64,000 bases of DNA. Source: Mesorhizobium amorphae (GTDB lineage: Bacteria > Pseudomonadota > Alphaproteobacteria > Rhizobiales > Rhizobiaceae). Positions 44,921-52,894 of this stretch are shown one piece after another. Both the position numbers and the translations under genes were made by a program. The notes under the pieces were generated by a model. The model was not told the origin of the DNA and made no database searches. It saw only the letters and a program-made list of their open reading frames with translations. Location of the stretch: the NCBI RefSeq assembly GCF_014843845.1, contig NZ_JHQS01000024.1:168613-232612 (forward strand). Direction: 5' to 3'. Position 1 is the first letter of the stretch. Every line of letters begins with the position of its first letter.

Positions 44921-45856
44921 ATGCACAGGCTCCGCTCCCTGGTCCCGTCCGCGAATTATCTCTTCTGCTTCGAGGCAGCCGCCCGACGCCGCAGTTTCAC
45001 GGCTGCCGCACAAGAACTGAATGTCAGCCAGCCCGCCGTCAGCAAGACGATCCGGCTGCTTGAGCACGCGACGGGGCTGAAGCTCTTCCGCCGCGACCAT
45101 ACACGGCTGGAGCTGACCGCAGAGGGGCAGCGGCTTTACAAGGAAACGCAGGAAGCGTTCGACCATCTGCACATGGTCATCTCCTCGCTGCAGAAGAAGC
45201 ATTCGAACGACGTGGTTCGCGTTTCTTTCTCCGCCGCCTTCGTGCAGCTCTGGCTGCTGCCGCGGCTCAAGGACTTCAAGGCGAAGCACCCGGACGTTTC
45301 GCTTCGCATCGAGGAAAGCAGCCGCGACCATCAGGACCTGCTCGAAGAGGACATCGACCTGTCTGCGCGCCTCGGCAACGGCAAGTGGCCAGGCATCCAT
45401 GCCTGGCGCTTCGTGACGGAAGAAGTGCTGCCGGTGTGCAGCCCGGACTATTTGAAGGAACATGGACCGATCCGCGAGCCCGCCGACCTTTTGCAGCATA
45501 CGCTCCTGATTTTCGAGGAACGGCACCGGTTGCGTCTCGGCTGGCGCGAATGGCTGGAGCGGCACTCGGTTCCGGCGGCGCGGCTGAAGCAGGATTTCGT
45601 CTTCACCGATGCGCTCGGCTCGATTGAGGCGGCGGTGCTCGGCCAGGGTATCGCGCTCGGCTGGAAGCATCTTGTCCATGACCATGTCCGGGCCGGACGA
45701 CTGGTCTTCCCGCTGGCGGAGTCCTATCGCTCGGGACAGGCGATCCACATCATCATGCCGGTGCAACGCGCGCCCAAGCGCGGAACCGAACTCTTTCGCA
45801 ACTGGCTGATCGAACAGAATGTCGACGCCGATATGCTGCAGGTTGGTAAGGAGTGA
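44921..45856 (+). CDS. LysR-family regulator, GcvA-like
   Basis: A 311-residue regulator with helix-turn-helix FCFEAAARRRSFTAAAQELNVSQ and an effector domain containing RVSFSAAFVQLWLLPRLKDF. The 92-bp divergent gap to the dehydrogenase gene holds ATAACTTGAAATTAT (44908-44922), a T-N11-A type palindrome overlapping the start codon. It likely controls the demethylation gene in response to its substrate. The gap of 160 bp after it shows no gene. Confidence 0.87.
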   Translation: MHRLRSLVPSANYLFCFEAAARRRSFTAAAQELNVSQPAVSKTIRLLEHATGLKLFRRDHTRLELTAEGQRLYKETQEAFDHLHMVISSLQKKHSNDVVRVSFSAAFVQLWLLPRLKDFKAKHPDVSLRIEESSRDHQDLLEEDIDLSARLGNGKWPGIHAWRFVTEEVLPVCSPDYLKEHGPIREPADLLQHTLLIFEERHRLRLGWREWLERHSVPAARLKQDFVFTDALGSIEAAVLGQGIALGWKHLVHDHVRAGRLVFPLAESYRSGQAIHIIMPVQRAPKRGTELFRNWLIEQNVDADMLQVGKE

Positions 45857-46017
45857 AAAGGTCCCCTGAGCATCCTGCAGGCAACTTCGATGCCTCAGCC
45901 ACCTGGTTGTCGCATTTAGTATAGAAATGCACCAGCGCACGGGCAAAGACCGAGACCTGGTCGAACCTGAGCGAACGCCCCTACGCGAGAGGCGCGCCCT
46001 GAACCGACCACCGACGC

Positions 46018-47058
46018 CTATTGCTTGACCGAGGTGGAGGTGCCCCAGGTGTCGGACAGCACGTAACCTTGGGGATACGGATCTGTCGGATCGAGATAGT
46101 AATTGTGCTCGCCCGTGATCCAGGCTCGGCCGGTGATCTCCGGAACGATCGCCTTGCGGTCGCCGATTTCCGTCAGCTCCACGATCTTGCCGGTGAAGCG
46201 AGAGCCGATGATCGATTCATGGATCAACACATCGCCCACTCCCATCAGGCCGCGGGCTTGTAACACGGCCATGCGGGCCGATGTGCCGGTTCCGGTTGGG
46301 CTGCGATCCGAGCGTCCGGGCGAGACGATGCAGGTGTTGCGGGTGACGTTGCCCGGACCCTGGAACGGCATGGCGAACTGTACGATCGACACGCCGCGCA
46401 CATGGTCGAATTCCGGATGGACGACATCGAGCTGTTCGCGCGCGGCCCGTCGGACTTTCTCGCCTGCCATCGCCAGTTCGCGAGCCTCGTCGGGGGCGAC
46501 CGAAAAGCCGAGCGCCTTGGCATCTACGATCGCGTAGAACATGCCACCATAGGCGATATCGACCGTGAGCGTGCCGAGCCCTTCAACCTCGATGTTGGCA
46601 TCCAGGCGATCGACAAAGGCAGGCGCGTTGCGGAAGGTGATCGACAGGCATTTGCCGTCGCGGCATTCGGCGCGCACCTCGATGACGCCACCCGGCATGT
46701 CGAGCTTGAAGCGTGTCTCGGGCTCCTGCATCGGCACCATGCCGGTCTCAAGCAGCACCGTGGAGACGCAGATCGTATTGGACCCGGACATCGGAGGGTA
46801 TTCCGTCGGCTCCATGATGATGGCGCCCGCGGCGCAATCGTCACGCGTCGATGGGACTAGCAGGTTGACGTGCCGCGCAACACTGCCGCGCGGCTCGCAG
46901 ATCAGCATCCGCCTTACATGGTCGTGATCACGTTCCATCGTGATCATCTTTTCCATCATGGTGCGGCCCGCCGGCGGCAGGACGCCGCCCACGATGACGT
47001 CGCCGACTTCGCCTTCGGCGTGACAGCCGACGACACGAATGCTGGTTTTCGTACGCAT
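46018..47058 (-). CDS. Proline racemase/hydroxyproline epimerase family protein, Ser/Thr active site
   Basis: A 346-residue member of the proline racemase superfamily. In racemases and 4-hydroxyproline epimerases two cysteines lie in MCGH and DRSPCGTGT. Here these read PPMSGSN (Ser91) and DRSPTGTGT (Thr255), so both catalytic cysteines are gone. The second-site Cys to Thr change is typical of trans-3-hydroxyproline dehydratases; the first-site serine makes the pair unusual. GGAGGAAGG fixes the start at MRTKTSIRVVG. The neighbours suggest a role in (hydroxy)proline or betaine catabolism. Confidence 0.88.
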   Translation of the reverse strand: MRTKTSIRVVGCHAEGEVGDVIVGGVLPPAGRTMMEKMITMERDHDHVRRMLICEPRGSVARHVNLLVPSTRDDCAAGAIIMEPTEYPPMSGSNTICVSTVLLETGMVPMQEPETRFKLDMPGGVIEVRAECRDGKCLSITFRNAPAFVDRLDANIEVEGLGTLTVDIAYGGMFYAIVDAKALGFSVAPDEARELAMAGEKVRRAAREQLDVVHPEFDHVRGVSIVQFAMPFQGPGNVTRNTCIVSPGRSDRSPTGTGTSARMAVLQARGLMGVGDVLIHESIIGSRFTGKIVELTEIGDRKAIVPEITGRAWITGEHNYYLDPTDPYPQGYVLSDTWGTSTSVKQ

Positions 47059-47254
47059 TGATGTTTCCTTCCTCCAAATGACTGTTTTACCTGGCAGGCA
47101 GCCGCCGAGTTGCACTTGCGGGCCATCAGGCAACAGCCGGCACTTCATGTCAGCAGTGATTTTGCGTTCAGCTCTTTATGCGCCATCAAGGTAGTCCTAC
47201 CGACGAAACAAGGTGTGCTGCTAGCGGAAAACCGAATGCCGTGGCCTTCTGCGT

Positions 47255-47700
47255 CTAGCAGAGCGAACCGGTTTCGATGCCGCTGTCGCGAATGCCGTCC
47301 TGGGGTAGTCGGTCGGCAAGGATCGCCAGGGACGCAATGGAGAGGGCCGCGACGATACCCAGTCCAGCGTCGGCCTTGCCGAGTGCGATATAGACCTGCT
47401 GGCCGAGGTCGCGTGTGCCGACAAGGGCTGCAATCGCCAGCATCGACAGAGCAGCCATGATGGTCTGGTTGACCCCCAGCATGATCACCGGAACGGCAAG
47501 CGGAAGTTTCGCCTGAACCAAAATTTGAGCTGGGGTCGCGCCATCTGCTCAACTGCCTCGACCACGTCTGCGCGCACATGGCGGAGCCCATGCTCGACAT
47601 AGCGAATAGGTGGCACGATGGCGTAGAGCATGATGGCGATGAGGGCTGTGAACTCGCCTACCTTGAAGAACATAAGTGCCGGTATCAGAAAGACGATTAG
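47255..47700 (-). pseudogene. Truncated, frameshifted ABC permease gene (ProW-like)
   Basis: Residues IPALMFFKVGEFTALIAIML to VVEAVEQM read in one frame and GATPAQILVQAKLPLAVPVI through IMAALSMLAIAALVG to LGQQVYIALGK in another, together giving the second half of a glycine-betaine/proline-type ABC permease. One base appears lost in a G-run at about 47540 (ATGGCGCGACC where ATGGGCGCGACC is expected). The 5' half of the gene is absent and similarity stops at about 47700, 87 bp before repeat copy B. No binding protein or ATPase gene remains here. Confidence 0.85.
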
Positions 47701-47786
47701 GTGTGACGCGTGTCTTCGATGAGAAGGGGAGTTGCAGTGCAAAGGCCCACAATGTTGAGGTATCACAGACCAACGGCTGCAAGCCG

Positions 47787-47896
47787 ATGGTACCGTCGGC
47801 TGGGATCGATCTCTTCTATAAAGAATTGTTTTTATTGCCTTTTTTCTGCTGCTCACCTCCGATTTGTATCACAATAGGTGTCACATGTAGCACATT
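47787..47896 (+). repeat. Long imperfect direct repeat, copy B
   Basis: Partner of copy A (26509-26621). It begins inside a 20-bp near-palindrome centred on GGTACC (AGCCGA...TCGGCT). It lies between the broken ABC permease gene and the guanidine operon. Confidence 0.7.
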
Positions 47897-48060
47897 CTCC
47901 GCGACTTTCACGTGTGCATACATTTTCCACTATTGTTCTCCGAATGGGCGTCGCCAAATACTGCCTAATCGGTCAGCGTTGCGATGTTTTTTGCGGCATC
48001 AGCATGACGCGACTGCCTTCAAATCGGGAGAAAAGCCGCCGCAGAGCGGTATCGCTGGAC

Positions 48061-48076
48061 TGGCACGCCCCTTGCT
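48061..48076 (+). promoter_or_regulatory. Sigma-54 promoter of the guanidine operon
   Basis: TGGCACG-N4-TTGCT matches the RpoN consensus, with GG at 48062-48063 and GC at 48074-48075, exactly 12 bp apart. Transcription should start at about 48087, just before the riboswitch aptamer. RpoN dependence points to control by nitrogen supply through NtrC or a similar activator. No clear NtrC site was found in the 150 bp upstream. Confidence 0.85.
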
Positions 48077-48089
48077 TGGTTGCTTAACG

Positions 48090-48205
48090 TGCAGAGCGTC
48101 TAGGGTTCCGGCCGTGTCGATCACGGCGCTGGTCCAAGAGACGCGACCGCCAGGGATGCATTGAGGCATCCGGCGGAACACGGCGGGCCAAAATCCCGGG
48201 AGAAC
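48090..48205 (+). ncRNA. Guanidine-I (ykkC) riboswitch
   Basis: Conserved aptamer elements appear in order: CTAGGGTTCCGG (48100-48111), CTGGTCCAAGAG (48129-48140), a variable hairpin (GGGATGCATTGAGGCATCC), and ACACGGCGGGCCAAAATCCCGGGAGAA in its proper place. These are the hallmarks of the ykkC class that binds guanidine. The downstream guanidine-type importer and hydrolase support the guanidine-I subtype over the ppGpp or PRPP variants. It follows a sigma-54 promoter directly. Confidence 0.9.
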
Positions 48206-48299
48206 CCTGCACGGGTTTGCTGGCGCGAACCTCTCCCGGATGCGCGCTCTGTGAACCCCCAACAGACGTCCGGGCGCAACCCGGATCGCAAACAGGGGT
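48196..48299 (+). promoter_or_regulatory. Candidate expression platform of the riboswitch
   Basis: The 3' strand of the aptamer, CCGGGAGA (48196-48203), can instead pair with TCTCCCGG (48232-48239). Further down, ACCCC (48255-48259) can pair with GGGGT (48295-48299), which holds the ribosome site of the first gene, around an inner TCCGGG/CCCGGA hairpin. No T-run follows any stem, so control of translation seems more likely than termination. Confidence 0.5.
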
Positions 48300-48304
48300 A
48301 CGCA

Positions 48305-49369
48305 ATGCTTTGCAAGCTGGCCGCAATCATCCTAGCCGCATCAGTCAGCCTTCCCTTCATCGCAACAGCGCAAGCAGCGCCGAAGAATGACTTCAAGATC
48401 TGCTGGTCGATCTATGTCGGCTGGATGCCCTGGGGCTATCTCTCCGACAGCGGCATCATGAAGAAATGGGCCGACAAATACGGCATCAATGTCGAGATCA
48501 CCCGCATCAACGACTATGTCGAGAGCATCAACCAGTACACCGCCGGCGGCTTCGACGGCTGCTCGATGACCAACATGGACGCGCTGTCGATCCCGGCCGG
48601 CGGCGGCGTCGACACGACCGCCTTGATCGTCGGCGACTTCTCCAACGGCAATGACGCCGTCATCCTCAAGGACAAGGCCGCGCTCAAGGACATTGCCGGC
48701 CAGAAGGTCAATCTCGTCGAGCTCTCGGTCTCGCACTATCTGCTGGCGCGCGCGCTGGACACGGTCGGGCTGGCCGAGAAGGACATCGCGGTGGTCAACA
48801 CCTCCGACGCCGACATGGTCGCCGCCTACGGCACCAGCGACGTCACCTCCGTCGTCACCTGGAATCCGCTCGTCTCCGAGATCGTCGCCATGCCGGGCGC
48901 TCACAAGGTGTTCGATTCGGCGCAGATACCCGGTGAGATCATCGACCTGATGGTCGTCAACACCGAGACGCTGAAGGACAATCCGGCATTGGGCAAGGCG
49001 CTGGTCGGCGCATGGTACGAAGCAATGGCGCTGATGACCTCAGGTTCGCCCGAAGGCAAGGCGGCCAAGGAAGAGATGGCCAAGGCTTCGGGTACGGATC
49101 TTGCCGGCTTCGACGCGCAGCTGGCGTCGACGGCGATGTTCTTCGAGCCGGCCAAGGCGGTGGACTTCACGAACGGCGCCGAATTGCCGAAGACCATGGA
49201 TATGGTCCGCAACTTCCTGTTCAGCCACGGCATCCTCGGCGCCAATGCGCCGAGTGTCGACGTGATCGGCATGAGCTTCCCCGACGGCTCGACGCTGGGC
49301 GACGCCAAGAACGTCAAACTGCGTTTCGATCCGGCTTATATGGCCCTGGCGGCGGCTGGAACGCTGTAG
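48305..49369 (+). CDS. Guanidine-operon ABC transporter substrate-binding protein
   Basis: A 354-residue periplasmic binding protein of the nitrate/sulfonate/taurine (SsuA/TauA) fold, the type associated with guanidine-I riboswitches. A signal peptide covers about residues 1-24 (ending AQAA). ICWSIYVGWMPWGYL begins the mature domain, and NTSDADMVAAYGT lies at the hinge. AGGGG at 48294 sets the start. The ligand is inferred to be guanidine from the riboswitch and the hydrolase. Confidence 0.9.
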   Translation: MLCKLAAIILAASVSLPFIATAQAAPKNDFKICWSIYVGWMPWGYLSDSGIMKKWADKYGINVEITRINDYVESINQYTAGGFDGCSMTNMDALSIPAGGGVDTTALIVGDFSNGNDAVILKDKAALKDIAGQKVNLVELSVSHYLLARALDTVGLAEKDIAVVNTSDADMVAAYGTSDVTSVVTWNPLVSEIVAMPGAHKVFDSAQIPGEIIDLMVVNTETLKDNPALGKALVGAWYEAMALMTSGSPEGKAAKEEMAKASGTDLAGFDAQLASTAMFFEPAKAVDFTNGAELPKTMDMVRNFLFSHGILGANAPSVDVIGMSFPDGSTLGDAKNVKLRFDPAYMALAAAGTL

Positions 49370-49378
49370 GGCGCGGCC

Positions 49379-50281
49379 ATGCTGGCCAGAGGAAGCGGCG
49401 CCATGAACGCTGTACCCGAGGGGGGCGCTGACGTCGCGCGCGCCCCTCGGCGCAGGCCGCGGCTTCGCCTGATCAACGCGACGGTGTCGCGAGGCGGAGC
49501 CCTGTTCCTTGGGACCCTGCCGTTTGCCGCCGTGGCGGTCGCCTATCTCTTCGCGTCGGCGCAAAGACTGGCCGTCAACCCCAGCGACAAGTTGCTGCCC
49601 TCCCCTGCACAGATGTGGTCGGCTTTCCTGGATCTTGCCACGGTTCCGGACAAACGCTCCGGCGACCTCATCCTGTGGGCAGACACTTTTGCCAGCCTGG
49701 TCAGGCTGTTCGCAGGCGTCAGTGTGGCGACGCTGGCCGCTCTTTGCCTCGGCGTCGCCATCGGCTTCATCCCGCGTGTCAGGGCTTTTCTGCTTCCCTT
49801 TGTCACCGTTGTCTGCGTCATTCCGCCATTGGCCCTGCTGCCGATCCTGTTCATCGCACTTGGCCTCGGCGAAACGGCCAAGATCACATTGATCGCTCTC
49901 GGTGTCGCCCCGGTCATGGTGCGCGACATCGCCAACCGGGTGATGGAGCTGCCGTCCGAACTCGTCGCCAAGGCGCAGACGCTGGGCGGCAACAGCTGGA
50001 CCATGGTGCTGCGGCTGGTGTTGCCGCAGGTCACGCCGCGCCTCATCACCTGCGTGCGGCTGGCGCTTGGACCGGCGTGGCTGTTCCTGATCGCGGCGGA
50101 AGCCATCGCCTCGACCGAGGGGCTGGGCTACCGCATCTTCCTCGTCCGCCGCTATCTGTCGATGGACGTCATCCTGCCTTACGTCGCCTGGATCACTTTG
50201 CTAGCCGTCATCACCGACTGGTTGCTGGTGCGGCTCTCGCACGTCATCTCCCCCTGGGCTCATCCGGTGCAGGACAAATGA
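49379..50281 (+). CDS. Guanidine-operon ABC transporter permease
   Basis: A 300-residue inner-membrane permease of the SsuC/TauC type, with six helices and the ATPase-contact loop ELPSELVAKAQTLGGNSWTMVLRLVLPQ. The start may be 49379 or the ATG at 49403 (MNAVPEGG), which has AGGAAG before it. Its stop overlaps the ATPase start (ATGA). Confidence 0.92.
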   Translation: MLARGSGAMNAVPEGGADVARAPRRRPRLRLINATVSRGGALFLGTLPFAAVAVAYLFASAQRLAVNPSDKLLPSPAQMWSAFLDLATVPDKRSGDLILWADTFASLVRLFAGVSVATLAALCLGVAIGFIPRVRAFLLPFVTVVCVIPPLALLPILFIALGLGETAKITLIALGVAPVMVRDIANRVMELPSELVAKAQTLGGNSWTMVLRLVLPQVTPRLITCVRLALGPAWLFLIAAEAIASTEGLGYRIFLVRRYLSMDVILPYVAWITLLAVITDWLLVRLSHVISPWAHPVQDK

Positions 50282-51087
50282 GCCGCATCGTCGTCCATGG
50301 ACTGGAGAAGAGCTACGGCGATGCCCGCGTGCTGGAACGCGTTAATGTCACCGCCGAGGCCGGCGAGTTCCTGTCATTGGTCGGCGCCAGCGGCTGCGGA
50401 AAATCGACCTTCCTGCGCATCCTGCTCGGTCAGGAACAGCAGAGCGGCGGCGTGGTCGTTGTCGGCGATCGGCCGATCGTGCCGCAGCCGACGACGCAAC
50501 GCGGCATCGTCTTCCAGCGCTATTCGGTGTTTCCGCATCTGACTGCCCTGCAGAACCTGCTTTTGGTCGAAGACTTTCGCTCGGGCGGACCGTTCGGCCG
50601 CGTCTTCGGCGTCAGACGCAGAAACGCCAGGCAAGAGGCCGAAACCATGCTGGAGCGCGTCGGCCTCGCCCATGCGCGCGACCTCTATCCGGCCTCGCTC
50701 TCGGGCGGCATGCAGCAGCGGCTGGCGATAGCCCAGACCTTGCTCGGCCGGCCTCAGATCCTGCTTCTCGACGAGCCGTTCGGCGCGCTGGATCCCGGCA
50801 TTCGCGTCGAGATGCACGAACTGCTCACCGAGCTATGGACCGAACACGGCATGACCGTCGTCATGGTCACCCACGATATCGGCGAGGCCTTCAAGCTCGG
50901 CACCCGCGTGCTCGTCTTCGACAAGGTGCGCCATGACCGCCAGTTCCCGTCCGCCTATGGCGCGACGATCACCTACGACCTGAAGCTCGACCGCAAGAAC
51001 CGGGCTTCCCCACAAGACGTGGCCAAAGTGGCCGCGATGGTCGGGACGACCCGACCGGACAGCGCAATCGCGACGACGGCGTCGTGA
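50278..51087 (+). CDS. Guanidine-operon ABC transporter ATPase
   Basis: A 269-residue ATP-binding subunit. Walker A GASGCGKST, Q-loop FQRYSVFPHL, signature LSGGMQQRLAIAQ, Walker B ILLLDEPFGALD and the switch histidine in VTHDIGEAF are intact. A C-terminal 50-residue extension continues past the nucleotide-binding domain. It ends 11 bp before the hydrolase gene. Confidence 0.93.
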   Translation: MSRIVVHGLEKSYGDARVLERVNVTAEAGEFLSLVGASGCGKSTFLRILLGQEQQSGGVVVVGDRPIVPQPTTQRGIVFQRYSVFPHLTALQNLLLVEDFRSGGPFGRVFGVRRRNARQEAETMLERVGLAHARDLYPASLSGGMQQRLAIAQTLLGRPQILLLDEPFGALDPGIRVEMHELLTELWTEHGMTVVMVTHDIGEAFKLGTRVLVFDKVRHDRQFPSAYGATITYDLKLDRKNRASPQDVAKVAAMVGTTRPDSAIATTAS

Positions 51088-51098
51088 AGGAGGTTTTC

Positions 51099-52307
51099 AT
51101 GCACAGAGGCATTCCAGAACGCCGGCATCGCCGCGCCGGGCTACTCGACCGGCAGCCACGTCAGCGCTTCCATCATCCCAACTTCGAAATCCGTGACATG
51201 CAGGGCTGGAAGTCGATCGAGGCGGAAGGAAAGCTGCCCGAGGATGGCTGGCGCAAGGAACAGAAATGGGCACTGGATATGGGCTTGCCGGGATCGGATT
51301 CGATCATCGACAAGTCGATCCCGACATTCGCACGCGGCGAGCTGCCGCATTTTGCCGGCATCAACACTTTCCTCAAGGCGCCCTATGTCGAGAACGTCCG
51401 CGATGTCGGCAGGTATGACGCCGCCGTCATGGGCATTCCATTCGACAGCGGCACCACCTACCGGCCCGGAACCCGTTTCGGACCGCAAGGCATCCGCCGC
51501 ATCTCGGCGCTCTACACGCCTTATAATTACGAGCTCGGCGTTGACCTGCGCGAGCAGATGACACTGTGCGACGCCGGCGACGTCTTCACCATCCCGGCCA
51601 ATCTCGAAAAGAGCTTCGACCAGATCACCAAGGGCGTCAGCCATGTCGCTTCGTCGGGTGCGCTGCCGATCATGCTGGGTGGCGACCATTCGATCGGATT
51701 TCCTTGCGTGCGTGGCATTGCCGACGTGACCTCCAAGCGCATCGGCATCATCCATTTCGACCGCCACATCGACATCCAGGAAAAGGATCTCGACGAGCGC
51801 ATGCACACGACGCCGTGGTACTGGGCGACCAACCTGCCGAACGTCTCGGCCACCAATCTGGTGCAACTCGGCATTGGCGGCTGGCAGGTGCCCCGCTATG
51901 GCGTGGCCGAGGCGAGGAAGCGCGGCACCAACGTGCTGACGATTTCCGACATCGAACAGATGGGGCTGGAGAAGGCGGCGGAAATCGCGCTCGAACTGGC
52001 ATGGAAGGATACCGACGCGGTCTACATCTCCTTCGATGTCGACAGCATCGATTGCGGTTTCGTGCCCGGTACCGGCTGGCCGGAGCCCGGCGGCTTCCTG
52101 CCGCGCGAGGCGCTGAAGCTGCTCGGACTTGTCTCGGCGCCCGGTATCTGCGGACTGGAAGTGGTCGAGGTGTCGCCGCCCTACGACACGTCGGACATCA
52201 CCGCGCTCTTCGGCGTGCGGGTTGTCGTCGAGGCGCTCGGCTCGATGGTCGCCCACGGCAATCTCGGCAAGCACAAATCCATCATCGACAAGCCGACGAG
52301 TTTTTGA
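51099..52307 (+). CDS. gdmH: Guanidine hydrolase (nickel-dependent ureohydrolase)
   Basis: A 402-residue arginase/agmatinase-fold enzyme expected to hydrolyse guanidine to urea and ammonia. Metal ligands are in GGDHS (His197), HFDRHID (Asp221, His223, Asp225) and SFDVDSID (Asp313, Asp315). HFDRH in place of the usual DAH, an extended N-terminus of about 100 residues, and GTGWPEPGG (Trp327) resemble the guanidine hydrolases typified by Synechocystis Sll1077, not agmatinases. AAGGAGG precedes the ATG. The riboswitch, importer and nickel genes around it support the assignment; activity is inferred. Confidence 0.88.
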   Translation: MHRGIPERRHRRAGLLDRQPRQRFHHPNFEIRDMQGWKSIEAEGKLPEDGWRKEQKWALDMGLPGSDSIIDKSIPTFARGELPHFAGINTFLKAPYVENVRDVGRYDAAVMGIPFDSGTTYRPGTRFGPQGIRRISALYTPYNYELGVDLREQMTLCDAGDVFTIPANLEKSFDQITKGVSHVASSGALPIMLGGDHSIGFPCVRGIADVTSKRIGIIHFDRHIDIQEKDLDERMHTTPWYWATNLPNVSATNLVQLGIGGWQVPRYGVAEARKRGTNVLTISDIEQMGLEKAAEIALELAWKDTDAVYISFDVDSIDCGFVPGTGWPEPGGFLPREALKLLGLVSAPGICGLEVVEVSPPYDTSDITALFGVRVVVEALGSMVAHGNLGKHKSIIDKPTSF

Positions 52308-52309
52308 CC

Positions 52310-52846
52310 ATGCACGACGACCATCATCACCACGGCCATGACCACGGCGACCACCATCACGCACCGAATGGTCACCACCATCATCCGCACCCTGTCGGTC
52401 ACAACGGGCCGGCCGGCAAGCCGTTGCAATGGCAGACACCGCATCTGCCGCACGACCATGCGCCCGAACCCGCCGACCCGCGGACGACGGATCTCGATCT
52501 CGTCGAGATCGCCTTTCTCGAAGGCTTTGCGCGGGCGCCCGATCCCTCCAGTTTCCTGCGGCTGGCCGGAATTCCGTTCGTCGGCGAAACCACCGGCGGC
52601 TTGCGTATGCATTTGCTGCGCGTCGAGACGCAGGACATGGTCGATGTCGGCGCCGTCATGCCGCTGATCGGCGGCGCCGGCGTGACCTATCACCCGCTGC
52701 CCGCGAAATTGACATCGCACCGGCGACGCCTGGCCTTCGTCTACCATGACGGCACCGTGCAAAGGCCCCTCGACTTCGGCGAGGCGCGGCTTTTGGCCGA
52801 CAGATCCGAAGCCGCGCAGATCGCCATGCCAGGGTCCGGACAATGA
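52310..52846 (+). CDS. Histidine-rich protein, candidate nickel chaperone
   Basis: A 178-residue protein beginning two bases after the gdmH stop. The first 31 residues contain 16 histidines (MHDDHHHHGHDHGDHHH, then HHHHPHP). A Pro-rich linker follows, and then a globular part of about 120 residues (DLDLVEIAFLEGFARAPDPS, AVMPLIGGAGVTYHPLP). I do not recognise the globular family; it is not HypA, HypB, UreE or SlyD. The His tail and its position between a nickel-type hydrolase and a nickel permease argue for storing nickel or delivering it to GdmH. Confidence 0.85.
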   Translation: MHDDHHHHGHDHGDHHHAPNGHHHHPHPVGHNGPAGKPLQWQTPHLPHDHAPEPADPRTTDLDLVEIAFLEGFARAPDPSSFLRLAGIPFVGETTGGLRMHLLRVETQDMVDVGAVMPLIGGAGVTYHPLPAKLTSHRRRLAFVYHDGTVQRPLDFGEARLLADRSEAAQIAMPGSGQ

Positions 52847-52894
52847 GCCCCCGGCTTCGAACCGATCACTCTCCTTTCAAACAGGTCCAGAACG

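Noticed and set aside
48090..48205. ppGpp- or PRPP-sensing ykkC variant
   Set aside because: The downstream genes are a guanidine-type importer and hydrolase, not amino-acid or purine genes, and the 3' core matches the guanidine-I form.
51099..52307. Agmatinase (SpeB)
   Set aside because: The fold is shared, but HFDRH, the long N-terminus, GTGWPEPGG and the guanidine riboswitch context fit guanidine hydrolase better.
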